A DNA stretch of 9,646 nt from Oscillospiraceae bacterium (GCA_031258665.1 JAIRML010000216.1:1-9646); one strand, 5' to 3'; shown: positions 1 to 6,261, counted from the stretch's first letter. Notes: generated from the sequence alone by a model not told the origin. A program made the numbers and translations.

Positions 1-368
1 CCGCAGTGATCCAGCAAAGCCGTGGAGTTTCTCCATATGACACGCGCCTGCCGGTCCAGCTCAGCGTCTTCGCTGCCCTTGGCATACGCGCAAAAATCCT
101 CCAAAATATCGCACAGCCCCATGATCGCGTCCACCAGCATGTCGGCGCGGCGCTTTTCGGACCGCATCGCCTCCTGCAACACGGCGGTGTCCATGTGCCC
201 CACGATGTCGTATATTTCCTCCACCTGCAAGGAAATCTCCGTCTGCTTTTTCCCAAGTGACGCCAGTATCCGCTGCCCGGCCGACACCATCTCGGCAAGT
301 TCATCCCGCGGCAGAGGCTGCGTCTCCTGCCCCAGCAACTGATTCAGTTCTTCTTTAAAATCCAACAT
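1..368 (-). CDS. Partial gene, 5' end only; possible GrpE-like protein
   Basis: An open frame starts with ATG at 368 and stays open for 122 codons to the left edge, so the 3' end is missing. Upstream lie an AGGGGG ribosome site about nine bases before the ATG and a promoter at 391-418. The protein begins MLDFKEELNQLLG. It is rich in charged residues and in leucine, and looks wholly helical. There is a likely coiled coil at about residues 24-60, then a second helical part containing RRADMLVDAIMGLCDILEDF and ending near ALLDHCG. There is no signal peptide or membrane segment. The layout of a long helix followed by a helical bundle resembles GrpE-type nucleotide exchange factors for Hsp70, including shorter clostridial forms. 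That match is from recalled family pattern only. It could also be another helical adaptor. An Hsp70-family gene just beyond the left edge would support the GrpE reading. The reading frame itself is well supported; the function is weak. Confidence 0.6.
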   Translation of the reverse strand, partial: MLDFKEELNQLLGQETQPLPRDELAEMVSAGQRILASLGKKQTEISLQVEEIYDIVGHMDTAVLQEAMRSEKRRADMLVDAIMGLCDILEDFCAYAKGSEDAELDRQARVIWRNSTALLDHC

Positions 369-390
369 GCCTGTCTTCCCCCTGCGTTCC

Positions 391-418
391 AGTATACCAC
401 AGTTTGACGTCAGGTGAA
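391..418 (-). promoter_or_regulatory. Promoter of the leftmost gene
   Basis: On the minus strand there is a -35 box TTCACC (413-418; four of six to TTGACA), a 16-base spacer and a -10 box TATACT (391-396; five of six), preceded by TG as in an extended -10. Transcription would start near 384, leaving a short leader with the ribosome site of the gene that begins at 368. The perfect 8-base palindrome TGACGTCA (405-412) lies in the spacer next to the -35 box and could be an operator, though a palindrome of this length may be chance. Confidence 0.55.
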
Positions 419-443
419 AAGTTTAAATTGAGAAACGTCAGTG

Positions 444-513
444 CCTTATTGCCGCTTCGCGGCAATAAAAAACAAGAATTTTGGGTTGTGGGCTGCGGGG
501 CAGCCCACGTCAG
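444..513 (+). repeat. Two-hairpin repeat, copy 1
   Basis: Hairpin A is a perfect 10-bp stem (446-455 with 459-468) closed by loop TTC. A short A-rich spacer with CAAGAATT follows, then hairpin B, an 8-bp stem GTGGGCTG / CAGCCCAC (488-495 with 501-508). The same order of parts is found at 701-772, 773-842 and 9570-9642. This copy differs in having loop TTC where the others, read in the same direction, have GAA. It lies directly against the long hairpin at 515-575, on the 3' side of the tRNA gene. Confidence 0.8.
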
Positions 514-514
514 A

Positions 515-575
515 GATATAGGGCCAAAATCTCGGACAGTCCGAATCAAACTGCCCGAAACTTCGACCCTATATC
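515..575 (-). other. 26-bp RNA-type stem-loop in the tRNA-Pro 3' trailer
   Basis: Read on the minus strand, bases 575-550 pair without a break with bases 540-515, around a 9-base loop TTGATTCGG. Of the 26 pairs, 21 are Watson-Crick and five are G-U (566/524, 564/526, 561/529, 559/531, 554/536). On the plus strand those five would be A-C mismatches. This points to an RNA read in the same direction as the tRNA. The outer arms are GATATAGGG and CCCTATATC. The structure starts three bases after the encoded CCA of tRNA-Pro, so it would sit in the tRNA trailer. It could be a processing or RNase III site, a stability element, a small RNA, or part of a mobile repeat. No U-tract follows, so a simple intrinsic terminator is unlikely. 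Confidence 0.7.
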
Positions 576-578
576 AGT

Positions 579-654
579 TGGTCGGAGTGGTGGGACTCGA
601 ACCCACGGCCTCTTGGTCCCGAACCAAGCACACTACCACCTGTGCCACACCCCG
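579..654 (-). tRNA. tRNA-Pro, anticodon CGG
   Basis: The minus strand folds into a full cloverleaf. The acceptor stem is CGGGGTG with CACTCCG (one G-U), with discriminator A and an encoded CCA (579-581). The D arm is GCAC / GTGT. The anticodon stem is CTTGG / CCAAG with loop TTCGGGA, giving anticodon CGG, which reads the CCG proline codon. The T arm is GTGGG / CCCAC with TTCGAGT. The start CGGGGTG is typical of bacterial tRNA-Pro. The mature length with CCA is 76 bases. Transcription probably comes from the promoter-like sequence at 841-869; a closer TAGTAT at about 692-697 lacks a convincing -35 box. Repeat copies flank the gene on both sides. Confidence 0.97.
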
Positions 655-700
655 AAACCCGCGCGCCGGACCTCTGGTCATTGCGCGACCGATACTAGGA

Positions 701-772
701 CCTTATTGACGCGAAGCGGCAATAAAAAGCAAGAATTCGGGTTGTGGGTTGCAAATGCAACCCACGTTGGTA
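701..772 (+). repeat. Two-hairpin repeat, copy 2 (tandem with copy 3)
   Basis: Hairpin A is 703-712 with 716-725 (one mismatch, at 709), loop GAA. Hairpin B is GTGGGTTGC / GCAACCCAC (744-752 with 757-765), loop AAAT. The unit runs from CCTTATTG to ACGTTGGTA. The next unit begins exactly 72 bases later, and the joint between them (769-774) reads GGTACC. It lies between the tRNA-Pro gene and its likely promoter, in the opposite orientation to transcription. Confidence 0.85.
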
Positions 773-842
773 CCTTGCTGCCGCGAAGCGACAACGAAAA
801 GCAAGCATCTGGGTTGTGGGTTGCAAATACAACCCACATTAG
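773..842 (+). repeat. Two-hairpin repeat, copy 3 (degenerate)
   Basis: This copy is head-to-tail with copy 2 at a 72-base period. Hairpin A (775-784 with 788-797) keeps the GAA loop but has several mismatches. Hairpin B is GTGGGTTG / CAACCCAC (816-823 with 830-837). It has diverged more than the other copies, so the tandem pair does not look newly duplicated. Confidence 0.75.
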
Positions 843-869
843 TGTACTACATTTACATGCGCTTGTAAA
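841..869 (-). promoter_or_regulatory. Promoter-like sequence with a dyad, possibly for tRNA-Pro
   Basis: On the minus strand there is TTTACA (864-869; five of six to TTGACA), exactly 17 bases, then TACACT (841-846; four of six to TATAAT). It faces the tRNA-Pro gene about 180 bases away with nothing else to transcribe in between except repeat copies 2 and 3. The -35 box is one arm of an inverted repeat, TTTACA (852-857), six bases, TGTAAA (864-869), which could be a repressor site. Confidence 0.4.
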
Positions 870-880
870 GTGGAAATTTA

Positions 881-900
881 GAAAACCGCACTTTTGCGGA
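881..900 (-). terminator. Weak intrinsic terminator downstream of dapF
   Basis: On the minus strand CCGCA-AAAG-TGCGG (899-886) is followed at once by TTTTCTAAATTT. The stem has only five pairs, but all except one are G-C, and a T-rich run follows as in Rho-independent terminators. It lies about 165 bases after the end of dapF and just before the promoter-like sequence at 841-869, a sensible place to end the glmS-purF-carAB row. Confidence 0.4.
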
Positions 901-926
901 ACACCTTTTTGCCGAACACAAACCCC

Positions 927-1016
927 TCACGCGACGATTTCCAGCACATTCCCCTCCACATCCAGAACACAACTCTCGTAGTAGCCGTCGCCCGTGGCGC
1001 GCGGTTCCTTCAGGAC
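927..1016 (-). pseudogene. C-terminal remnant of a VOC (glyoxalase-like) gene
   Basis: A minus-strand frame ending with TGA at 927-929 reads VLKEPRATGDGYYESCVLD and then VEGNVLEIVA. This is the usual C-terminal pattern of VOC-superfamily proteins (glyoxalase I, bleomycin resistance, small dioxygenase-like proteins): an EPR.TGDGYYES strand followed by DP.GN.IEI, with the metal-binding glutamate in the last strand (here LEI). Only about 30 codons remain of a protein that is normally about 120-140 residues. Upstream in frame there is a stop after six further codons, with no start, and the dapF stop lies about 50 bases away. The gene has therefore lost its 5' three quarters and is not expected to make a working protein. 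The joint with dapF marks an old deletion or insertion edge. Confidence 0.65.
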
Positions 1017-1066
1017 AACCGAAGGACAGAAAATAGGTCTTCAGCCGATTCTCTTGTCGACGGGCG

Positions 1067-1921
1067 TCAGATCCATACCACGCCTTCGAAGACCTTCTCA
1101 CAGCCGCCGGTCATGAAAACGCCCTCGTCGGTGTACCGCACAGTCAGTTCCCCGCCGGTCAGAATCACGCGGATGTCCGTGCCCTTCTCGCAATGGCCGT
1201 TTAACACAGAGGCCACGACGGCGGCGCAGGCGCCGGTGCCGCAGGCAAGGGTCTCGCCGCTGCCGCGCTCCCAGACGCGCATCTTGATCGTGTGCTTGTC
1301 GATGATCTGGATAAACTCCGTATTGACACGCTCCGGAAACAACGGGTTCGTCTCAAACTTCGGCCCCAATGTGCGCAGGTCGAGCGCGTCCGGTTCTTCA
1401 CAAAATACGACGCAGTGCGGGTTGCCCATCGAAACGCAGGTGATCGTGTGGCGGCCGTCGGCGATCTCCACCGGGCGCGCGACGACTGTGTCGCCGGGGA
1501 GGTCCACCGGGATCTGTTTGGTCCGCAGCTCCGCCTTCCCCATGTCCACCCGCACGGAACTCACCAGCGCGTTTTGCGTTGTGAGGAAAAGCTCTTTGAT
1601 GCCGCTCAGCGTCTCAATCGTCATGCGCTTCTTGCGGACAACCCGGTTGTCGTAGAGGTACTTCGCGATGCAACGGATCGCGTTGCCGCACATCCGCCCT
1701 TCGCTGCCGTCCAAATTGAACATCCGCATCCGCGCGTCAGCCACCTCGGAGCGGAGGATCAGCACCACCCCATCGCTGCCGACGCCAAAATGCCGATCGG
1801 ACAGAAAGACCGACAGCGACTCGGGGGAGTTGATTTCCCGGTCAAAACAGTCGATGTAGATGTAGTCGTTGCCGCAGCCGTGCATCTTGGTAAACGGCAG
1901 CGCCAACCGCTCGCCGCGCAT
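1067..1921 (-). other. DapF domain of the fusion protein
   Basis: This marks the 284-codon epimerase part inside the longer gene, counted from the in-frame ATG at 1921. In the E. coli enzymes CarB ends with a helix reading about ISVQEMHAQIK and DapF begins MQFSKMHGLGND. Here the corresponding stretches, LVDINNMRGERL and ALPFTKMHGCGND, are adjacent, so there is essentially no linker. The ATG at 1921 has no clear Shine-Dalgarno sequence before it, so separate translation of DapF is unlikely but not excluded. Two departures from the commonest DapF motifs are visible: CGNA instead of CGNG after the first active cysteine (also known in other lineages) and MTGGC instead of MTGPA near the C-terminus. 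Confidence 0.85.
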
Positions 1922-4900
1922 GTTGTTGATGTCCACGAGCTCGGTGTTGCTCTCGTTGTAGCGGCTGAGCAGACTGTCGGCCATCGCGTGGGCCGTGTCC
2001 AGGCTGGTGAGACATGGGATGCCCAGCAGACAGGCTTTCCGCCGAATCCGCACGCTGTCCTTTGCGGGGTTGCGCCCCTTCGCGGAGGTGGAGATGATGT
2101 AGTTGACCTGGCCGCTCTCAAGCAGCGTCAGGGAGTTCTCGCCCGGGGAATCGTGGATCTTCTGCACCACCGTCACCGCAAGTCCCGCGCGGCGCAGCAC
2201 GGCCGCCGTGCCCACCGTGGCGTAGAGCGGGAACCCCATGCTCTCAAACTTCTTCGCAAGGTCCGTCACCTCGCCCTTGTCCGTGTCACGCACCGTGATG
2301 AAGACGCCGCCGTCTTTGCGCATGTTGTAACCCGCCGCCACAAGCCCCTTGAAGAGAGCTTCTTGTAAATTTTTACCAATTCCGAGGACCTCACCCGTAG
2401 ATTTCATTTCGGGGCCGAGTTGGGTGTCGAGATCGGTGAGTTTCTCAAACGAGAACACCGGGACTTTCACCGCGGTGTAGGGCGGGAGCGGGGCGATCCC
2501 CTCCTCATAGCCCAAGTCGCGCAGTTTCTCGCCCAGGCTCACCCGGGTGGACAGATCACACATGGGGATGCCCGTCACCTTGCTGATGTATGGGACCGTG
2601 CGGGAGGCCCGGGGGTTCACTTCGATGACGGCGATCTCACCCCCCGCGATGACGTATTGCAGGTTGACGAGACCCGACACCTGCAGGGCGGTGCAGATCT
2701 TTTTTGTGACCGCCATGATGCGCTCCGCCATGTCGTCGTCGATGTGCGTGGCGGGGTAGACGGCGATGCTGTCGCCGGAGTGGATGCCGGTGCGCTCGAT
2801 GTGTTCCATGACGCCGGGGATCAAGATGTGCTCGCCGTCGCAGATGGCGTCCACCTCAATCTCCCGTCCGCTCAGATATTTGTCGATCAGGACAGGGCCC
2901 GTCTGCTGCTGGCGGAGGATGATCTCCATATATTCGAGGATATCCTCCCGGCCGAAAGCGATGATCATGTTTTGTCCGCCCAGCACATACGAGGGCCGCA
3001 TGAGCACCGGGAAACCCAGCCGCTCGGCGGCGGCCAGCGCCTCCTCTGCCGTCTGTACGGCGCAGCCCTTGGGGCGGCGGACGTCGAGCGACTCCAGCAG
3101 CGCGTCGAAGCGCTCCCTGTCTTCACAGATGTCGATGTTCTCGCCGGAGGTGCCGATGATCTTCACCCCTCGGGCGTGCAGCTCGCGCGCCAGCTTGATG
3201 GCGGTGCCGCCGCCGAAGGCGACGATCACGCCCTCCGGACGCTCCACATTGATGACGTGCATCACGTCCTCGATGTGCAGAGGCTCAAAGTACAGCCGGT
3301 CGGCGGTGTCGAAATCGGTGGACACCGTCTCCGGATTGTTGTTTACGACCACAACCTCGTAGCCCAGCTCTTTCAGCGACCAGACACAGTGCACGCCGGC
3401 GTAGTCAAATTCGATCCCCTGGCCGATGCGGATGGGCCCGGACCCCAGCACGAGGATCCGGGGCCGGCCGCTCTTTTCGACCAATTCCAGCGCCTCGTCC
3501 TCCGCACCGCCCTCCTTCGTACCATAGACGCTGTAAAAGTAGGGTGTTTCGGCCGCGAATTCGCCGCCGCAGGTGTCCACCATCTTAAACACAGGCCGCA
3601 GCTCGCATGGCGGCCTGGCGCCGGCGATGGCCTCGATCGTCCGGTCGGTAAAGCCGAGCCGCTTGGCCTTTACGTAGCGCGCTGGGGTGAGCGGCTCGCC
3701 CGGCAGCGTGTGCGCAAAACGCACCACGTTTTGCAGTTTGGCGAGGAACCAGCGGTCGATCTTTGTGAGCGCAAAGATCTCGTCCACAGCAAAACCCCTG
3801 GCAAGCGCCTCGCAGACCACAAAGAGCCGTTCATCCGTGGCGCTGCGCAGCGCCGCGATGAGTTCGTCGTCGTTTTTCGCGCCGAGGTGCGGCAGCGACA
3901 GCGTCTCCGTACCGATGATGACGCCGCGCACGGCTTTCATGATGGCAAGCTCAAAGGTGTCGGCGATAGACATGACCTCGCCAGTGGCCTTCATCTGCGT
4001 GCCGAGTTCTTTCTTTGCGTAGACAAACTTGTCGAAGGGCCACTTGGGAAATTTGACGGCCACGTAGTCCACCGTCGGCTCGAAGGCGGCGTAAGTGCTG
4101 CCCGTGACAGCGTTTACAATCTCGTCCAGCGTGTAGCCGATCGCGATCTTGGTCGCCACTTTGGCGATGGGATAACCCGTCGCCTTCGACGCCAGCGCCG
4201 ACGAACGGGACACGCGCGGGTTCACCTCGATCACCGCGTATTCGAAGGATTCAGGATTCAGCGCGAACTGACAGTTACAGCCGCCTTCGACGCCCAGCGC
4301 GTGGATGATGTCGAGCGCCGCCCGGCGGAGCATCTGATACTCCTTGTCGGAGAGGGTGACGGCAGGCGCAATGACGATGCTGTCGCCCGTGTGGATGCCG
4401 ACGGGGTCGAAGTTTTCCATCGAGCAGACGGCAATGGCGTTGCCCGCACGGTCGCGCATCACCTCAAATTCGATCTCTTTCCAGCCCGCCACCGATTTTT
4501 CGATCAAAATCTGACGGATCGGTGAGAGGGACAGCCCGTTGCGCGCGATCTCCCGGAGTTCCCGCTCGCCGGCGGCGATACCGCCTCCGGTACCGCCCAG
4601 CGTGAACGCGGGGCGGACGATCACGGGGTAACCGATCGCCTCCGCCAGACGGACGGCTGCCTCCACATCCCGCACGACATCGGACGGGATGAGCGGCTGG
4701 CCGATGCTCTCCATGGTATCTTTGAACATCTGCCTATCCTCCGCCCGGTCGATCGTCTCAGGGGAGGAACCGAGCAGCCGCACACCCATGCGGTCTAAAA
4801 AACCGCCCCGGGCGAGCTGCATACAGAGCGTGAGGCCTGTCTGCCCGCCGAGGCCCGACAGGATGCTGTCCGGCCGTTCCTTCTCGATGATCCGCTTGAC

Positions 4901-5119
4901 CGTTGTCAGCGTGAGCGGTTCGATGTAGATCTTGTCCGCCATGGCGTTGTCCGTCATGATCGTGGCCGGGTTTGAGTTGATCAGCACAAGCTCAATGCCG
5001 TCGGCATTCAGCGCCCGGCACGCCTGGGTGCCGGCGTAGTCAAATTCGGCGGCCTGGCCGATGACAATCGGCCCCGACCCGATGACCAGTACTTTTTGGA
5101 TGTTCTGATCCAGTGGCAC
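1067..5119 (-). CDS. carB-dapF: Fused carbamoyl-phosphate synthase large subunit and diaminopimelate epimerase
   Basis: One uninterrupted frame of 1350 codons. Residues 1 to about 1066 are a complete CarB, which makes carbamoyl phosphate from bicarbonate, ammonia and two ATP for pyrimidines and arginine. It has a first half starting KVLVIGSGPIVIGQAAEFDYAG with its ATP-grasp domain, a middle segment with MVDTCGGEFAAETPY, a second half with ILVLGSGPIRIGQGIEFDYAG and its ATP-grasp domain, and an MGS-like regulatory domain ending near CLTSLDTAHAMADSLLSRYN. From about residue 1067 follows a complete DapF, which interconverts LL- and meso-diaminopimelate for lysine and peptidoglycan. It starts LPFTKMHGCGNDYIYID. 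Both catalytic cysteines are present, in DGSEGRMCGNAIRC (residue 1144) and SGETLACGTGAC (residue 1293). The CarB part matches the family's usual length and the DapF part (284 residues) is also full length, so neither is truncated. No stop and no clear ribosome site exists at the joint near 1921. The GTG at 5119 is chosen because AAGGAG lies nine bases before it; a GTG at 5125 has only three. It is the last gene of the row, 59 bases after carA. Confidence 0.93.
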   Translation of the reverse strand: MPLDQNIQKVLVIGSGPIVIGQAAEFDYAGTQACRALNADGIELVLINSNPATIMTDNAMADKIYIEPLTLTTVKRIIEKERPDSILSGLGGQTGLTLCMQLARGGFLDRMGVRLLGSSPETIDRAEDRQMFKDTMESIGQPLIPSDVVRDVEAAVRLAEAIGYPVIVRPAFTLGGTGGGIAAGERELREIARNGLSLSPIRQILIEKSVAGWKEIEFEVMRDRAGNAIAVCSMENFDPVGIHTGDSIVIAPAVTLSDKEYQMLRRAALDIIHALGVEGGCNCQFALNPESFEYAVIEVNPRVSRSSALASKATGYPIAKVATKIAIGYTLDEIVNAVTGSTYAAFEPTVDYVAVKFPKWPFDKFVYAKKELGTQMKATGEVMSIADTFELAIMKAVRGVIIGTETLSLPHLGAKNDDELIAALRSATDERLFVVCEALARGFAVDEIFALTKIDRWFLAKLQNVVRFAHTLPGEPLTPARYVKAKRLGFTDRTIEAIAGARPPCELRPVFKMVDTCGGEFAAETPYFYSVYGTKEGGAEDEALELVEKSGRPRILVLGSGPIRIGQGIEFDYAGVHCVWSLKELGYEVVVVNNNPETVSTDFDTADRLYFEPLHIEDVMHVINVERPEGVIVAFGGGTAIKLARELHARGVKIIGTSGENIDICEDRERFDALLESLDVRRPKGCAVQTAEEALAAAERLGFPVLMRPSYVLGGQNMIIAFGREDILEYMEIILRQQQTGPVLIDKYLSGREIEVDAICDGEHILIPGVMEHIERTGIHSGDSIAVYPATHIDDDMAERIMAVTKKICTALQVSGLVNLQYVIAGGEIAVIEVNPRASRTVPYISKVTGIPMCDLSTRVSLGEKLRDLGYEEGIAPLPPYTAVKVPVFSFEKLTDLDTQLGPEMKSTGEVLGIGKNLQEALFKGLVAAGYNMRKDGGVFITVRDTDKGEVTDLAKKFESMGFPLYATVGTAAVLRRAGLAVTVVQKIHDSPGENSLTLLESGQVNYIISTSAKGRNPAKDSVRIRRKACLLGIPCLTSLDTAHAMADSLLSRYNESNTELVDINNMRGERLALPFTKMHGCGNDYIYIDCFDREINSPESLSVFLSDRHFGVGSDGVVLILRSEVADARMRMFNLDGSEGRMCGNAIRCIAKYLYDNRVVRKKRMTIETLSGIKELFLTTQNALVSSVRVDMGKAELRTKQIPVDLPGDTVVARPVEIADGRHTITCVSMGNPHCVVFCEEPDALDLRTLGPKFETNPLFPERVNTEFIQIIDKHTIKMRVWERGSGETLACGTGACAAVVASVLNGHCEKGTDIRVILTGGELTVRYTDEGVFMTGGCEKVFEGVVWI

Positions 5120-5128
5120 ACTCACTCA

Positions 5129-5134
5129 CTCCTT
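5129..5134 (-). promoter_or_regulatory. Ribosome binding site of carB-dapF
   Basis: AAGGAG on the minus strand. Downstream it reads TGAGTGAGTGTGCC, offering in-frame GTG codons at 5125 (three bases away) and 5119 (nine bases away). The spacing favours 5119, which gives a protein starting MPLDQNIQKVLVIGSG. The site begins two bases after the last conserved base of the repeat hairpin at 5136-5165. Confidence 0.7.
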
Positions 5135-5135
5135 A

Positions 5136-5165
5136 CCAACGTGGGCCGCACCCGCAGCCCACAAC
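5136..5165 (-). repeat. Half copy of the two-hairpin repeat (hairpin B only) before carB
   Basis: On the minus strand GTGGGCTGC and GCGGCCCAC pair over nine positions (one G-U) around loop GGGT, followed by ACGTTGG exactly as in the full copies. Hairpin A is absent. The arms differ in sequence from other copies yet still pair (GTGGGTTGC / GCAACCCAC at copy 2), which suggests the fold is kept. It fills most of the gap between carA and carB. Confidence 0.75.
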
Positions 5166-5178
5166 ATAAAAACCAAAC

Positions 5179-6261
5179 TCACGCCGGCTCCATCAGGCGC
5201 AGGAAGCTGTCAAACAAGAAGCCGGTGTCGAGCGGACCGCCGCAGGCCTCCGGGTGGAACTGCGCCGAAAACACCGGGGCGTTCACATAGGAGAGACCCT
5301 CACAGGTGTTGTCGTTGACATTGATAAAGAGTTCCCGGGCCACGCCCGGATCGATGCTGTCGCGGACGACGGCGTACCCGTGGTTCTGGCTTGTGATGTA
5401 CACGAGGCCCGTCGTCATGTCCTTCACCGGCTGGTTGGCGCCCCGGTGGCCGAATTTGAGTTTCTCCGTCCGAAAGCCGCTGGCCAGCGCCAAAAGCTGG
5501 TGCCCCAAACAGATGCCGAAGATAGGGCGGCCGGTTTGCAGCAGTTCACGCAACGTTTCGATCTCCACCGGGTTGTCGGCCGGATCGCCGGGACCGTTTG
5601 AGAGCATGACGCCGTCCGGCTCGATGGCGAGGATGTCCCGCGCGGAGGCGCTGTGCGGGAAAACCCACACATCGCACCCGCGCCGGACCAGCTCCCGGCG
5701 GATGTTCTCCTTCAGCCCGTAGTCCACCAGCGCCACCTTGTATCGGCCCGCTTCGCTGGGGAAACGGACGACGGCGCCGGTGGAGACATTTTCCACCGCA
5801 TCGCGCACCCGGTAGGCGCGCAGGGCCTCCCTGTCGACAGCGGCCAAGTCGTCTGTCACGGCGCCGTTCATCACGCCGCTTTCCCGAATGATCTTCGTGA
5901 GCGCGCGCGTGTCGATGCCGTACAGGCCGATGATATTTTGGGATTTTAAAAAAGTGTCAAGATCACCTTCACTTCTGAAATTGGAAGGCTCCCGACACCA
6001 ATTCTTCACAATATAGGCCTTCGCATGTACAAGACGTCCATGCGAAGGGCCGGTTTCAAAATCGGAAGGAATGACGCCGTAGTTGCCGATCAGAGGAAAT
6101 GTCTGGACAATGATCTGTCCGTAATAGCTCTTGTCGGTCAGGGTCTCCAAATATCCGGTCATGCCGGTGGTAAACACCACCTCGCCCAAGACACGCCCCC
6201 GACAGCCGAACGCCTTTCCCTCAAACACTCTGCCGTTTTCCAGCAGCAGATACGCAGTCAT
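5179..6261 (-). CDS. carA: Carbamoyl-phosphate synthase small subunit (glutaminase)
   Basis: A 360-residue protein that releases ammonia from glutamine and passes it through the CarA-CarB tunnel to the large subunit, in the cytoplasm. The N-terminal small-subunit domain (about residues 1-150) opens with LLLENGRVFEGKAFG and contains the conserved TGMTGYLETLTDKSYYGQI stretch. The C-terminal class I glutamine amidotransferase domain (about 173-356) carries SNGPGDP, the nucleophile C251 in GICLGHQLLALASG, SQNHGYAV, and the H336/E338 pair in FHPE. All catalytic residues are present and the length is normal. The ATG shares four bases (ATGA, 6258-6261) with the purF stop, with GGAGGGG upstream inside purF, so translation of the two is probably coupled. 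The partner carB follows after about 59 bases, as expected for subunits needed in equal amounts. Confidence 0.97.
   Translation of the reverse strand: MTAYLLLENGRVFEGKAFGCRGRVLGEVVFTTGMTGYLETLTDKSYYGQIIVQTFPLIGNYGVIPSDFETGPSHGRLVHAKAYIVKNWCREPSNFRSEGDLDTFLKSQNIIGLYGIDTRALTKIIRESGVMNGAVTDDLAAVDREALRAYRVRDAVENVSTGAVVRFPSEAGRYKVALVDYGLKENIRRELVRRGCDVWVFPHSASARDILAIEPDGVMLSNGPGDPADNPVEIETLRELLQTGRPIFGICLGHQLLALASGFRTEKLKFGHRGANQPVKDMTTGLVYITSQNHGYAVVRDSIDPGVARELFINVNDNTCEGLSYVNAPVFSAQFHPEACGGPLDTGFLFDSFLRLMEPA

Noticed and set aside
444..575. The two-hairpin repeat plus the long hairpin as a retron RNA
   Set aside because: No reverse transcriptase gene is near and the parts are separate repeats; a long hairpin alone is not evidence for a retron.
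701..842. A short CRISPR array or tandem repeat array
   Set aside because: There are only two units with a 72-base period, no unique spacers, and the unit itself consists of two hairpins found elsewhere in the window.
404..981. Plus-strand open frames across the tRNA, reading VGLEPTASWSR and similar
   Set aside because: These are translations of the antisense of tRNA-Pro and of the repeats. Such peptides are a common false annotation over tRNA genes.
853..1101. An 82-codon minus-strand frame overlapping the end of dapF
   Set aside because: It is in a different frame from both dapF and the VOC remnant, has no ribosome site and no familiar motif; the VOC frame in the same place has clear family similarity.
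1910..1930. CarB-DapF joint explained as a lost stop codon through sequencing error
   Set aside because: The frame is continuous through the joint with sensible residues on both sides and no homopolymer run. A single substitution in a former stop cannot be fully excluded, but there is no sign of a separate ribosome site for dapF.
2420..4525. A 701-codon plus-strand open frame opposite carB
   Set aside because: It is antisense to a clearly conserved CarB. Its product is rich in D, H, R, V and G as expected from the complementary strand of GC-rich coding DNA, and it has no recognisable domain. The same applies to the long plus-strand frames at 1292-2368 and 6537-7757.
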